DNA of 64,000 nt from Hemileia vastatrix. Its lineage: Eukaryota; Basidiomycota; Pucciniomycetes; Pucciniales; Zaghouaniaceae. The notes under the pieces are model-generated. The model saw nothing but the letters and a program-made list of their open reading frames with translations. It did not search any database and was not told where the DNA came from. Shown here in pieces: positions 1 through 12,569 of the stretch; positions within the stretch are counted from its first letter, which is position 1, and each line of letters opens with the position of its first letter. Made by a program: the position numbers and the translations under genes. The stretch spans positions 15,500,501 to 15,564,500 of the forward strand of contig JASXTE010000007.1 in assembly GCA_030280995.1 (NCBI GenBank), written 5' to 3'.

Positions 1-400
1 CTCGATGAGCTTAATTGATCTGTCAAAGCGCATTATTGATATTCTCAATTTTATAGCACATATAGTCAACTTTTAAGTGAAATAAAGCGCATTTCTTGTT
101 TTTTGCGTAAAACAATGAATATAACAGCTTTAAGTGTACTTAAAAATTATGTAGCCTTATACTTAAGGTTATTACGATTACTCTAACATATTTTAATATA
201 ATATTAAGTACATGAGACCTATAAAAGGTGGATATATGCATGTATATAAGGTGTTATAATGGCATTTTTTGTGTATTTATCATAATTTTACTTATGTATA
301 CTATTTGTGTACTCTTATTTATTGTTCCCATGTATAGTTCATGTGTTTAAAATAACTTATAAGCCCTTTTTACTCAGTCCTGGGTATATACAGGCTGACA
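1..400 (-). repeat. Partial LTR-like sequence related to the Gypsy LTRs
   Basis: Read on the minus strand from 400, the sequence starts TGTCAGCC and continues with CCAGGA and AGTAAA blocks. This resembles the first 35 bases of the E1-E3 LTRs but is clearly diverged. It begins exactly where the similarity of the flanking minus-strand element to gag stops. I infer a second, related LTR inserted in that gag and cut off by the window edge. No coding sequence is visible. The far end and the target-site duplication cannot be seen. Confidence 0.45.
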
Positions 401-1231
401 CTTCTCCTGACATTTCCACGTACTGAAGGTTTTTTGTCAGCTGAATTATTTTTGTAAGTTACTTTAGAAGAACCTACAGATTCAGTGTCAACATCCACTT
501 GAGTCTCATCCACATGTAAGTTATACATGCTTTTAGCCAAACTACTGGAAATTTAAAATTGTGAAAAGGAGAATCAAAAATTAATCAATGATTCAAATTG
601 TTATTTCAAAATAAAATATAATCAATTGGATTTTTAAAAAAGAAATTTTTTATTAAAAATCAATTAATTATAAAACAAAATGTAATACAAATAAATGAAA
701 TTACAATGTTTATTAAGAATTAACAATAATTAAAATGGGACCAACCAATAAAGGTTTAAGAAGTCAACCAAAATAATTAATACCAAAATTAATATAATGG
801 TAAAATGGGACTAAGCAATGAGTACTATTATGGTCAACCAATATACAAAAAATAATAATAAAATCAATTTAATAATTTATTAAATATTAATTGTCTTCTA
901 GGACTAAGAGTTTTACTCTATTATGGTCAACTAGTAAAAAAAAATTTAATATAATGAAAACTTACACTCAGTGAGTCAGAAATTAAGCCACAAGCACTGT
1001 TATTGCAGTAAAAATATAGTACTATGAGTGAGAGGTGCAAAGGTGAACTTACTATAGTGATCGTAAAATCACTTCAGAATAATATATAATTTAATGTAAT
1101 ATAAACCTAAACTATCGAACCCAAGTTCGAAACACGGTCGCGGCAAAAAGTTTACTTTTTGGCTTGGGTGGTCCGTGCGCTTTGTCGTTTGTTGCAAGGT
1201 GTCGTCGTCGTTGTTTGAAAAGGCCCTCAAT
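401..1231 (-). mobile_element. Leader and first gag exon of a minus-strand chromovirus (copy E4)
   Basis: The reverse complement matches the region between LTR and gag start of E1-E3. It has the 'cggaccacc' and 'tttgccgc' leader blocks, the run 'ctatagtaagttcacctttgcacc', and then the start of ORF1 around 560-401. The start codon region is mutated. A 55-nt intron candidate (477 down to 423; GTAGGT...CTTCAG) sits where E1-E3 carry a 64-nt intron, so the frame effect is the same (both lengths leave remainder 1). Everything after the first part of ORF1 is missing because another LTR-like sequence begins at 400. This is a decayed fragment. Confidence 0.65.
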
Positions 1232-2385
1232 TATCAGCCGGACATCTAGAAGAATGAAGAAAATAAGAGGGATAATAGAAAGGAGGAAGGGGAATTATAA
1301 AATAGTAAAGTAATATGAAATAAAATATTTGTAGTTTAGGGGAGTAAGACAACGAGATGGTTGAATTTGACAAAGCTGTAAGTGTTTACTTATATTGTAA
1401 AATATTATAATTGATAATAAATTTTCAAAGCGGGACAGTTCAATAATAATATTATAAATCTTAAGGCAACCTATAATTATTTATGTAGTATTTAAATTAG
1501 ATGTATTGAAATAATTAAAAATAATAAATAAAAGAAATATATTTAAAATATGATAAGTGAGTGTATAGTAAGTGATGATCTGCCAGAGAGGTTTCTGAAC
1601 CCCTTTTATAGGCAAGAGGACCCTCTAGAGTGTTCCAAATGTAATTACAAAAAAGTAAAATAAAGTGAAAGAATTAATTAAAAACAATTAAAATAAATCC
1701 GTAATATTTGTTTCCATCATATATTTCTAAAAAAGAATAAAATTAATATAACAAATAACTACGTGAGTATGGAAAATAAGAACTATGAGAAAGAATTCTA
1801 AAGAGGGAATACAAATAGCTAAAAAAGTATAATTAAAATAAAAGGAATTATTTTTACGCTTTTAAATAATCTTCACTCAGTATAAGCAATAGTAATTTAA
1901 CTATTTCAAGTAAATTAACTATTAAATTAATTGAACAAATAATTATATTAATACAGGAATTTTTTTAACATGAGAAATTAAATTTAATCATATTAAATTA
2001 ATTTAGTAATATAAGTGACACAATTAAGGGTCAAGGAAGCGCCAAATATTGATGAATATTATTATATGATAAGTTGTATTTAGTTTATATAAATGTTATT
2101 ATTAAAATTGTAATTACAGTGTAAGTTAAATTTACACTTTTAATAAAATTTTGAATAATTTATTTATACATACAACTTATGCCATGATATTATAGAATAT
2201 TATATTTGTTTATGTAATACAATTTATTTAATAATAAAATTAAGTATAATATTTATTTTATTTATTCACAAAATATTTATAACTTTATTTAAATAATTTT
2301 TTGTAATTACATAAAGTTATTCCTCTATATGATTACAGTAATTTATTGTATAAATTACTGGACTCCTGAGATAGCCTGGCTGACA
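1232..2385 (-). repeat. 5' LTR of the minus-strand chromovirus copy E4
   Basis: The right end (2361-2385) is the reverse complement of the LTR start TGTCAGCCAGGCTAT with minor changes. The left end (about 1232-1252) is the complement of the LTR end CTAGACGACTGGCCGACA, degenerated to 'tatcagccggacatctag'. The length of about 1,154 bp agrees with the 1,137-1,260-bp LTRs of E1-E3. Internal blocks such as 'gggtcaaggaagcgcc' match the conserved U3 segment of the other copies. The sequence is strongly diverged, so this is the oldest copy of the family here. Confidence 0.75.
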
Positions 2386-2522
2386 GAGTTTTTAAAGTTA
2401 AACACTTTTATATTCTTTTAATTATTTAATTACTTATTATTGTTTATTTTTATTTTTATTTAATTTTGTTAATTTTAATTTTAATTTATTTCTGTTTATT
2501 TTTATTTTATTTTTATTTTATT

Positions 2523-2570
2523 AGGGGGTGTCAGTTCTGGAAAATCCGCACTTAACTTAAGTGCGGATTT
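2523..2570 (+). repeat. Left terminal inverted repeat and subterminal hairpin of the Harbinger element
   Basis: The 18-bp TIR at 2523-2540 is followed at 2542-2570 by a perfect palindrome: 14-nt arms starting AAATCCGCACTT with a single C as loop. The same AATCYGCACTTA motif recurs three times inside the right end. Such repeated subterminal motifs are usual transposase-binding sites; that role is inferred here. Confidence 0.75.
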
Positions 2571-2814
2571 CAAACCAAATCAGCACTTTTTTCCCGTTTT
2601 TTTTCACAACCACATGTTGGCCACAAAACATCCCTTCCTTTCTTACCCCATCCCTGTCACATGTGACACACTGACTTTCCTCGCTACCTACCCATCAATC
2701 CTCGGCACACACCCCTTCCTTACATTTTCAACATTTTGACCAGGCATGTTTACATTCTTTTTACTTATTTCTTCTACCTCTCAATCTTTTTTCTTGTTAT
2801 GTGCCAGTTTCATA

Positions 2815-4127
2815 ATGCCTCCCAGACATTCCAAATCTCAAAAGGTAACTCAAAAATCTGCATTGTCACAAAAGTCTCCTTGTAAAGCAAGCCCTACACC
2901 TGAAAAATCAAAGTCAGGTTCAGGTCAGCTTAAAAAGGATGATTATCTCATCATAATCAACTTCCTTAAAATAAAATCAAATTTTGAAGCATGTTTTGGA
3001 TGTGAAAAGTCCACTCGTATTGGACATCCACCTTCTTCAAAGGTTAATGGCTACTTATTGATGGCCAATGAAGTAAGGAAGAAAACAAGGGGGAGAATTG
3101 ATATCAATCCTAAACAAATGAAGGAGAGATTTAAGAGTCACCAATCAAAATATAAAAAGGCTCATCATGCTGCAAATGAAACTTGCTTTGGTATTGATGA
3201 TGATGATTTGGAGATTGGAATTACTACTGTTTCCAAAAATCTTAATGTCATGTGTCCTTTCTATGAGGAAATGGATAATCTTTTTGGCACCCGAGTTGAT
3301 GTAAACCCTTGGTTTCTACACGATACTACTAAGCATATACCCTCTGGACCTCAACCATCAATTAATCCTCCTGAAATACCTGTACATCAACAGGATCAAT
3401 CCCCTCCACCTTCTAACCATAGTTCAGCTGAAGATGATCCTGACTATCAAGCAGAACAATTATATTGCAGAAGATCTGAATCCTCAGAGGCCCAAAATTT
3501 AAATGTATGTTTACTTTTTGTTTTTTCTTCAATTCTTCTCTGAATTTCTCTTTCATTCTAGTCTCCTCCTACTCAAACTCAATCTCCATTAAATAATCTC
3601 AATTCTGGAAATGTGAATCCCACTTTAGAAGCTGCTTTAGATGAACTTCCTGAAGCCTCTTGTTCAAACTCCAAACTATAGCGTTGAGCCTCAATTTCAA
3701 TGAACTTGAACCATCTATTAAAACGTGGTGATACTTCAACAAGCTCAGTTGGCTCCCTTAAGGATTATTTTGAAAAAAAAGATATAAGTAAGATTTGTTT
3801 ACTATATATCTTAATCATTAACTCATTTATTTATTTATTTCAATTTAATTTTCTCAGCAAAATCAACTATTGCAAAAAATGCCCTTGACTTTGAGAAGAT
3901 GAAGTTTGATCATATGCTAAGGAAAGATCAGCAAGCCTTAGATTTAGAAGAAAAAAAATTTGAGGCAGAGCAGATGGAAAGAGTAAATGACCGTCAATTT
4001 CAAAGAGAAATGGCTACTTGTGAATTGGAAAAACAACAGAGTTTAAAAAAAAAGATTTCATTATGGAATGTGTAAAAAATGGCCAATCTTATGAGGACAT
4101 AAAAAAATTACTTGACCTTTTCAATTG
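2815..4127 (+). pseudogene. Myb/SANT-like accessory protein of a PIF/Harbinger transposon (decayed)
   Basis: Harbinger elements encode, besides the transposase, a Myb-like DNA-binding protein needed for nuclear import and end recognition. Exon 1 (ATG 2815 to 3504) codes for a basic Ser/Lys-rich start, then a helical segment around KKDDYLIIINFLKI, a Gly-His-Pro-Pro turn, and a region with RQMK/RFKSH-type helices and two acidic stretches. This is the layout of the Myb-like family that I recall as abundant in rust fungi. A GTATGT...TTCTAG intron (3505-3561) leads to exon 2, and a GTAAGA...CTCAG intron (3788-3857) leads to a C-terminal coiled coil ending near a typical 'SYEDIKKLLDLFN' tail. Damage: TAG and TGA stops near 3679-3687 and a one-base shift in an A9 run at 4045-4053. 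An upstream in-frame ATG at 2746 adds a hydrophobic stretch; I prefer 2815. Confidence 0.6.
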
Positions 4128-4430
4128 ATAAATTGTTTTTCTAGTTAATTTAATTTTGTTTGATTTCTTTTTGGTAATATTTTCTTATATGCTGACTTAT
4201 AAAAGGTCTTGAATATAGTACGTTATTTTTGACAAATTGTTGAAAATATCACACAATTTTTCTATCTTTACATTCAAGTCAATAAGTTTGCTTATAATTT
4301 TATTTTGACTAAAATTTGAAATTATAATAAAAATTTTTTATCTTTACTTTCAAGTCAATAAGTTTGCTTATCTAAATACTTCTAAGTCAATAAAATTCAA
4401 TATCTCTTTTGAAAATTTGGCAATACCTCC
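4128..4430 (+). repeat. Left part of the degenerate ~93-bp tandem array
   Basis: AT-rich, non-coding. Blocks such as 'aagtcaataagtttgctta' occur twice. The last 50 bp (tctaagtca...ggcaatacctcc) match the unit that continues on the far side of E1 at 13828. The Gypsy insertion therefore split a tandem array. Confidence 0.6.
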
Positions 4431-5690
4431 TGTCAGCCAGGCTATTCCAGGATCCCAGTAAATGATATGTTAACTTATTGGACCTGAAAGAGGGCATAAA
4501 TAACTGCATTTGATGTATATAAATTTATATTTTATTGCATAATAAAATTATATAAGTATCTTATTAAATATAAGTGTTATATTAATTTTATTGTTATATA
4601 AATTATGTATACATTTAAATTAAGCATAATATATTTTATATTCTACAAATAATGGCACATTTTTATGTATTTAATAATTATAAATAAATATTTAATTAAT
4701 TAAAAACATATATTATAATTATAAGTGTAAAATTGACTTATAATATAATTTAGTTAATTATTTAAATTTATATATTAAATAACACCTTTCATATAGTATT
4801 AAATAATAATTAATGGCGCTTCTTTTGACCCTTAATTGTGTCAGGAAAAGATTAAATAAATTATAATACTTATTTTATAAAATAGTATTATAAATTCTCA
4901 ATTTGAATTAATTAAGTGTTTCATTTAAACTAGTTATTTAATTACATAGTGAAAACAATTAAATAATATTAATTTACACTGAATTAAATTGATTACATAC
5001 CTTGTTACGTCAAAACATGTTATTTGTTTCACTTATAAATGCTGAAAACATATTTTAATACTTGTTTTGAATTATTTTTCCCATAGTTCTTATGTCACAG
5101 GGTTGTTTAGTTACTCATTATTTTATATTAACTGATTTGGGAAATTTGGTATGGGAATTTTACTTTCTTAATTGGGATTCTTATTATTTTCGTATATTTT
5201 TCTCTCAATTACTATGTTACAATTATCTTCTTTGATCTTCTTGTTTTACTTCATTACTATTTTTGTATATTGTCATTTGTAGCGCTTTAGAGGACCCATT
5301 GCCTATAAAAAGGCCTTGGATAATCCCCTGTACCATCATCACTTACTATACACTCAACAACTTGAATATATTTTTATATTACATTTATATTATTTTTTAT
5401 TAGTATCAAAATTCTAATTGAAATTCTATATAACAATTGAAAGGTTGCCTTAAGTCTGATAGTGATTATAGTGTCTGCTGCGCATAGCCCTTACATTAAA
5501 ATAATATTGTTATTTAAATAAAAACCTCATTTTTATATCATCTCTCAAGAAATTTGTTGTTGCTCCTTTTCAATAAATTAAATAAATTTTTTTTTATATT
5601 TTATTTCTTTTATTTCTCAAATACCCTTTTTTCCTTGTCCTCCTCTATTTCTTCCCCTTTTTCTTCCCTCTTCTAGACGACTGGCCGACA
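4431..5690 (+). repeat. 5' LTR of E1
   Basis: It starts TGTCAGCCAGGCTATTCCAG and ends CTGGCCGACA, and is nearly identical to 12570-13827. The U3 contains AT-rich blocks and the conserved segment 'cgcttcttttgacccttaa'. The U5 end is pyrimidine-rich. Confidence 0.95.
5304..5310 (+). promoter_or_regulatory. TATA box in the E1 5' LTR
   Basis: TATAAAA lies in the block 'ggacccattgcctataaaa', which is conserved in the other LTRs (29959-29965 in E2, 38985-38991 in E3). It lies about 380 bp before the LTR end. The conserved 'catcatcactta' downstream would be near the transcription start. Inferred core promoter. Confidence 0.6.
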
Positions 5691-6369
5691 ACTGGGGACC
5701 TTTCCAAATGACAACGACGATACCAATTCTTGCGACGAAGAACAAACGCACGGACCACCCAGCAAAAAAGAAAACTTTTGCCGCAACCGTGTTTCAAACT
5801 TTGGTTCAATCTATTAGGTTTATATTAATTTAATTCATCTATTATTTTTAATTGATTTTTTGATCACTATAGTAAGTTAACCTTTGCACCTCTCACTCAT
5901 ATTACTATATTTTTACTGCAATAACAGTGATTGTGGCTTAATTGCTGATTCACTGAGTGTAAGTGTTCATTTATTAAAATTTTTTTTAACCTAGTTGACC
6001 ATTATAGAGTGTTTAATTCCTCTTAGTCCTAGAAGAAATTAACATTATTATTAATAAAATTTGAATTATTAAATTAATTTTTATTATTATTAATTTTTGT
6101 TCATTTTGGTTGACTTAAATAGTACTTTTTACTTAGTCCCATATATTGCCATATTTAATTTTGGTAATTTAATTGGTTGGATTAACTTAATTTTTTATTC
6201 CCAATTTAACTTTGCAATCCATTTTATTAATTAATTTTTTATAAATATTACTTTATATTAAAAAAATTTTTTTATATATAATTTAATTAATAAATTTTTT
6301 TTTATTTGGAGCAATTATTAACTGACTTTTATTAATTTTTTTAAGAAGTTAATTAATCTTCCCACTATT
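5691..6369 (+). other. E1 untranslated leader
   Basis: Begins ACTGGGGACCTTTCC directly after the LTR, where the primer-binding site should be; I could not match it to a tRNA. It contains the conserved blocks 'cacggaccacc' and 'tttgccgcaaccgtgtttc', and a possible leader splice donor 'tagtaagtt'. No ORF. Confidence 0.6.
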
Positions 6370-7051
6370 ATGTCCAACAATTTGGCTGAGAAAATGGATA
6401 ACATGCAAGTGGATGAAATTGAAATTGATTATGATGGTGATACTGTGAGTTCTTCTAAAGTTGGACATAAAAAATCTTATGCTAACAAGAAAAATTCACA
6501 TAATTCAGGATGTGGAAATGACAGGAGAAGTAAACAAATCAAACCCCCTTCTCCCAGCACAACAGAAGGAAGTAAAGCCTCCAGTACCTCAAGAAGGTCT
6601 TCCAAAAGGATTCAAAACAAAAAAGCTTCCTCTGCACCAACAAATCAGCAATCTGTCCAGTCATATCAAAGAACTGAGGACAGAAAACATGAAATACAAG
6701 GCAAAAGTAGACTCCTTGTGGGATCAAGTTCAGGAACTCAGGAACCAAAATCAGGCCCAGGCCCCTCCTCAGTTGCCTCCCAATCAGCCTCAGTTTCAGG
6801 CTCAACCTTCACAGCCCCCCAGCTCCTTCACACAAAATCAAAGTACTATGGAAGTAGAAAAATGGAAATGGGATTATCTAATGAGTCACTACCAGCAGAA
6901 TGTGCAACATCCTCCTCATCATCAGCCTGGCCCATCCAGAACACCCAATTTCCATCCTCCTCCTCATCCTCACCAACCAAGCAGGAGAAAGAAGGCCCAA
7001 GCACAATCCTAAACTCAGTCTCAGGGGAAGTTTCCTCCTCTGCCATGGTAA
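6370..7051 (+). pseudogene. E1 ORF1: spliced coiled-coil, Pro/Gln-rich protein (truncated)
   Basis: Exon 1 is 6370-6444 (25 codons, MSNNLAEKMDNMQVDEIEID...). The 64-nt intron 6445-6508 starts GTGAGT, contains the branch-site-like TGCTAAC and ends TTCAG. Exon 2 runs in a different frame from 6509 and has an Ile/Leu coiled coil around NLSSHIKELR, then a Pro/Gln-rich tail. Compared with E3, about half of the changed codons in exon 2 are synonymous in this frame (10 of 14 in the coiled coil), which argues that this is the selected frame. A C-to-T change makes a TAA at 7010-7012, 12 codons before the usual end at 7049-7051. Function unknown; probably a structural or Gag-type protein. Confidence 0.6.
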
Positions 7052-10000
7052 GTAATTTGGTTGATAATCACTTAGGTATGTTTTCTAATAAGACTTTTTC
7101 TGCAGGTAATATTATTGAACATGGTGAAAGAAAAGTTAATCCTGTTAAAAGACAGCTTCCTGTAACTAGTAGCCCTATTGATGTAATTAGCAAATTGTCT
7201 TTTGATGAACCTTTACATTTAACTTCTACTTCTTTAATCAATCTTATCTTGAAATTAAGAATGATTCTGTTTCCCCTGAAGTCTATACCTTAATTGAGAA
7301 AACTTCTGAAGAAATATTGAAAGATACCCTTGATTTTAATGTTGTGAAAGACAAACATTTAAGAGATGTGTTAATCCATGAGAATGATAGATTAAATAAT
7401 TTGCACTTGCAATGTAAGGTAAGTTCTTCTGTACAGGATACAGCTTATTTTAAAATCAAAGAAACCTTAAATATTGTTCTTAGCCAACAAAAACAAATAA
7501 GGAGTGACCATAGAGCTATCTCAGATAGAAATATCAATCTACATAAGACCTTGAGTGAATTGAAACCCCTTATTGAAGAAAATTATTCATTAAAAAATGA
7601 AATAAAATCTCTACAAAATGAGTTTAAAAAGCTAAAGAATGATTTCCATGCACTAAGTGCCAAACACACAGTTTCTGAGGACAGAAATGTTCTATCTCTT
7701 GCAAAAGTAAATGACCAGATGTCTGAAATTCCAAGGATAAGAAACTATGTGTCTGCCCTGCAGGATAAATTCTCAAACTTAACCATCAATAATGATATGA
7801 ATGAGAATGCTGTCCATAAGCTGCATAAAAATAAAGAAAAGAACCTGAGAAGAGTTCCTCCTTTCTTCCTCATATTTCAACCATTAAACGAACTGAAAAT
7901 GAGTCTGTAAAATCTTTTGCTACTAGCAAAAAATCTTGTGATGGTCATGCACCAGCTGTTTCTGTAAATAATGAAATTTCTGAACACCTGGCTAAAATTC
8001 AGGAATTATTAATGAGGAATAATTCAAACCAAAAAATGGACCATCCCAGTAGTCAGAAAAATTGGCCTAAGTTGGACCAATATCCTACCTTTGATGGTGA
8101 TTATTCCTCAGATTGGCAACACTTTATCCAAAGAATTGATAATTTAAAGAGATCTTATAAACTACCTGATGAGGAAATTGTTTCTAAGCTAATTTCTTTA
8201 TTTTCCAATGTAGCCTTGATGTGGTATGAATCTGTCCTTTTGGATAACAATCATTATACATGGAATGATTGGAAATCCTTGATTGAGAATCAGTTTGGTG
8301 GTTCAAAATTCAGGTTAGCTCAGCAAAGACTGTATGAGAATACTAGATATGTATCCTCCTCTTTTGAAAAGCCCATTGTTTTTCTTATGAAAGTAACAAA
8401 AATCCTAAGAGCAATTGATCCAAAGATGGATTATGATATTTGGAGAGATAAAATCTTGTATAAATTACCAAATTCTCTTAGAGATTTGATTGTGGCTAGA
8501 ACTGAGCATGTAAGGGAAAATTCTTCTTTCATTAATATCTTTAATGAGGTACTACTCAACCATAGATATGAACCAAAGAATTACCTTGGTAAATCTTATA
8601 ATGATCAGATTAAACCTTCTACAAAACTCCCAGAAAAATCTGTTAAACCCTCTGCCCCAGTTGCACCTAAAAAATATGCAACAAATACTTGTTATAAATG
8701 TAACAAACCATGGCAAAAGGGTCATGTTTGTGACAAGAAAATTCATCTTGTTGAACAGAATGAAGACACTGATGAAGCTGAAATTGATGTCAATAATTCT
8801 TCTAGTGATTGTGAAAGTAATATCTCTTATGGCAATGACTCTGTTAAAGATGTTTTAATGTTAGAACAGGATGTCCATTATTTAGATAATATATCTGAAG
8901 AATGTGTATTGGATTTATCTTCAGTGGAAAATGCTGAAATAATTAAAGATATTACTAACAATTCTGTAGCCATATCTCCCTTGAAAGCACCTGTTTTCAT
9001 TAATTGTAAAAATGTTGATGTAGTTCTTGCCTCTGGTGCTGGAGGAAGTGTAGTGTCTGAAAAGGCTTTAGCTTCAGTAGATAAGGATTATTTGAGTAAA
9101 TTATTACCTATAACTTCTGAAAAATGGAGAGGGTATGGTTCTACCTTAATTCCTATTGGCAAATACAAAACATCTGTATTCTTCAAATATAATGGTGGTT
9201 TTGTCAGAACTATTTGTGAATTTGTTGTCATGCAAAATGATTATTTAAGCAATTGGTTTATTATGGGAAATGATATTTTAACCATGTTTGGTGTTTAATT
9301 GGACCCAGCAAATAATTGCTTCACCTTGGGATTGAATGGCAAAAGGAAATTCAAAATTTCCTCCTCTAAAAAACCTTCTGGGCATCTGTTAAAGTCTTTT
9401 AACTCACTAATCCAGTGTAAAGGCAGAAAAACAACTAAAATGGATGATTTATTAAATGAAATAAATACTGCTTTTTTTAATGGTCAGTTAACTAGTGAAC
9501 AAAAGGATTCTATTATTGCCTCTATTACCTCTTTCCCTTGGCTTTTGCTCGTGGTTCTCATGTCTTGGTAATTGTTCAGGAAGAGATGAAAATTACCTTA
9601 TCCTGTAACTTAAGTGATATTCCTCCTAGTCTTAAGAAAAAACCATATCCTGCTTCTCCAACAAAAAGAAAGGATATTGAAGATAATATTGCAACATTAC
9701 TAAAAATGAATATCATTGAGAAAGTGGATGTCACCCCCAAATATTGTGTCATCTCCCCAGTCTTAATTTCTTATGAAAAAGATAAGTCTAGATTATGTGG
9801 TGATTACAGAGCATTAATCACTTATACTGTTGATGATATTTATCCTTTACCCAGAATTAATTCAATATATACTAGCTTGCAAGGTGCAAAATTTATTAGT
9901 TGTCTGGATGGTAATAAAGGATATCATCAAGTTCCAGTTGAGAAAAATTCTCAAAACTTTTTGCTTATTGCTACTTGTATGAGAATATATAAGTATGTTA

Positions 10001-12536
10001 GGATGCCATTTGGCCCTAAAAATGGTTCTACAGTTTTTCATAAGGTCATGGATAACACTTTCCATCAGGAAATAATTGAAGGATGGCTCATGGCTTACCT
10101 TGATGACATTATAGTTTTTTCTAAAACTTTTGATGAACATATGATTCACTTGAATAGGGTTTTTCAAAAAATGGATGAAATCAATATGACCTTGTCCTTG
10201 AAAAAGTGTAAATTTGGTTTTCAATCTTTGAAAGTCCTTGGACATGTTGTGTCAGGCTTACAAATTTGTGTAGACCATAACAAAGTTGCTGCCATTCAAA
10301 ATGTGAAAGCACCAACTTCTGTAAGAGAAATCCAAAGTTTTTTGGGTATGTGTGGCTATTATAGACAATATATTAAAAATTATCAGGTCATAGCCTTGCC
10401 TCTTACAAAACTGACCAGAAAAGATGTTGCCTTTCCCTGGAATAATGACTGTCAAAAAGCTTTTGATACATTAAAAAGTTTCTTAATGACAGCCCCTATA
10501 TTGGCTCTTCCAGATTTTAACAAACCATTTGTCCTGTATACAGATGCTAGCTTTGTTGGTCTGGGTGCTGCCCTTCACCAGAAACATATTATAAATGATA
10601 AATCCTCAGAGGTTGTAATTTGTTATATTTCAAGAACCTTGAGAAATAGTGAATTGAAATATGGTGCCACTCAATTAGAGTGCTTAGCAGTTGTTTGGGC
10701 TCTTGAGAAGCTTCATTACTATTTGGATGACCAAAAATTTGAGTTGGTAACTGACTGTAGTGCTGTGAAGTCCCTCTTAAACCTGAAAACACCTAACAGA
10801 CATATGTTCAGGTGGCAACTTGCTGTTCAAGAATACAGAGGACGGATGACAATTATCCATAGAGCTGGAAATTTTCACTCCAATGTTGATATGCTCTCCA
10901 GATTGCCTCTGCCAAATAATGACTCAAATCCTGCTTATGTACCTGAAGATGATATTGTTCATATCCATGGTATATTTGTAGTGGATATGGAAGAAGAGTT
11001 ATTGCAATTAATACTGGATTCATATGAGAGGGATTCTGACTTAAATAAATTGGTCACTATCTTAAATGATCCTAAGAATGCTTCAATTCAAGCATTGATA
11101 AAAACTCTTCCTGCAAAGTATCAAAATGCTTTAAGTAAAGGAAAGTTTTCTATTGAAGATGGTTATATATATTATAGAAGAAAGCTTACTAATGTAATTG
11201 TAATTCCTCCTTCTATGAAAGAAACTATCCTCAAACTTTTTCATGATGACATACTGGCTGGTCATTTTGATCTTGAAAAAACATTGATTAGAATCAAAAA
11301 CACTGCTTGGTGGGCTAATATGTCTGAAGACACAAAATTATATGTTGAATCTTGTGATTCCTGCCAAAAATCTAAAAGGTTGACAGGTAAGAGAGCAGGG
11401 TTATTACAACATATTGAGGCACCTAATGCTCTCTGGAAAATCATTAATGTGGATTTTGTCACTGGTCTTCATGTTGCAGGTAAAGACAGCTTTAACTCTT
11501 GTTGGGTAATACTAGATAGATTCACAAAAATGTGCAAATTTATTCCAACCCACAAAGATGTATCCACCAAAGAATTAGCTTTCTTATGGTGGTCTTACAT
11601 GTTTAATATTATTGGTTTTCAAAAAGCCATTATCTCTGATTGAGATCTTAAATTTACTTCTGAGTTTTGGACCTCTTTGATGGATATTTGTGGCTGTGAG
11701 TTAAAATTGTCTACAGCTCACCATCCTCAGACTGATGGTCTAGCTGAGAGAATTATTAAAACTCTGGAAGATATGATTTGAAGGTATTGTGCCTTTGGTT
11801 TAGAATATAAAGACAATGACGGATTTACTCATGATTGGGTCACTCTATTGCCTGGTCTTGAATTTGCATATAATAGCACTGTTCATTCTGTCACTGAGAA
11901 AAAGCCTTTTGAGCTTTGGTTAGGTTATGTCCCAAATACTCCTGCTCAGATTCTCAATAATAAATTACCATAGTTGGAACTACACCCTGGTGTAAAATCT
12001 TTCATGCAAATGCAACAGCTATGCAGAGAACATGCTCAGAGCTGTATTGATCTAGCATTTGAATATGAAAAGAAAAGATGGGATAAATCCCATAAAGAAT
12101 ACACATTTAACAAGGGTGATGAAGTGTTGATCTCTACTGTCCATTTCAATTTACAAGGTAACAACAAATTAAAAGATCCTTTTGTAGGACCATTTTTTTT
12201 AAAAGGATGGTTGGTGATAACGCAGCAGAAGTTGTATTGTATTCTCCATATGATGGGAAACATCCTGTTTTTCCCATCTCTTTTCTTAAGCCTTATACTT
12301 CCAACAGTGACTTATTTCCCAAAAGAAGGGGAAGACCTAAGAAAAACCCTCAGGAAGTCACAGAAACAGCAGAAATTGATAAAATTCTCAATGATAGAAT
12401 TTTCACTTCTGAAAGAGGTACTGAATATTTATTGAGATATAAGAACAAATCATCTGAGCATGATGCATTGATACCTGGCAAGGAGATTTCAAATCTTCCT
12501 ACTCTGTTAAAAAAGTACAAAAAGAAAAAATCTTAG
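7045..12536 (+). pseudogene. E1 gag-pol polyprotein, broken
   Basis: The order is gag, CCHC-like knuckle, protease, reverse transcriptase, RNase H, integrase, chromodomain. It starts at ATG 7045 in a GCCATGG context overlapping the ORF1 stop position. Breaks: a one-base loss near 7243, a shift near 7840-7910, TAA at 9296-9298, a one-base loss near 9537, TGA at 11641-11643, TGA near 11779, TAG at 11971-11973, and a shift near 12195. The protease motif DSGAG is changed to ASGAG (codon 9029-9031), removing the catalytic aspartate. The reverse transcriptase keeps YLDD (about 10096), and the integrase keeps its Asp-Asp-Glu positions apart from the stop. The chromodomain segment (12410-12500) is out of frame with the integrase. 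Confidence 0.9.
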
Positions 12537-12569
12537 CATTTTTTTTATTGTTTTTTTAGAGTAAGGGAG

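Noticed and set aside
6539..7046. Minus-strand ORFs opposite ORF1 in E1-E3 (88, 66 and 102 codons)
   Set aside because: Antisense shadows of the Pro/Gln/Ser-rich coding exon.
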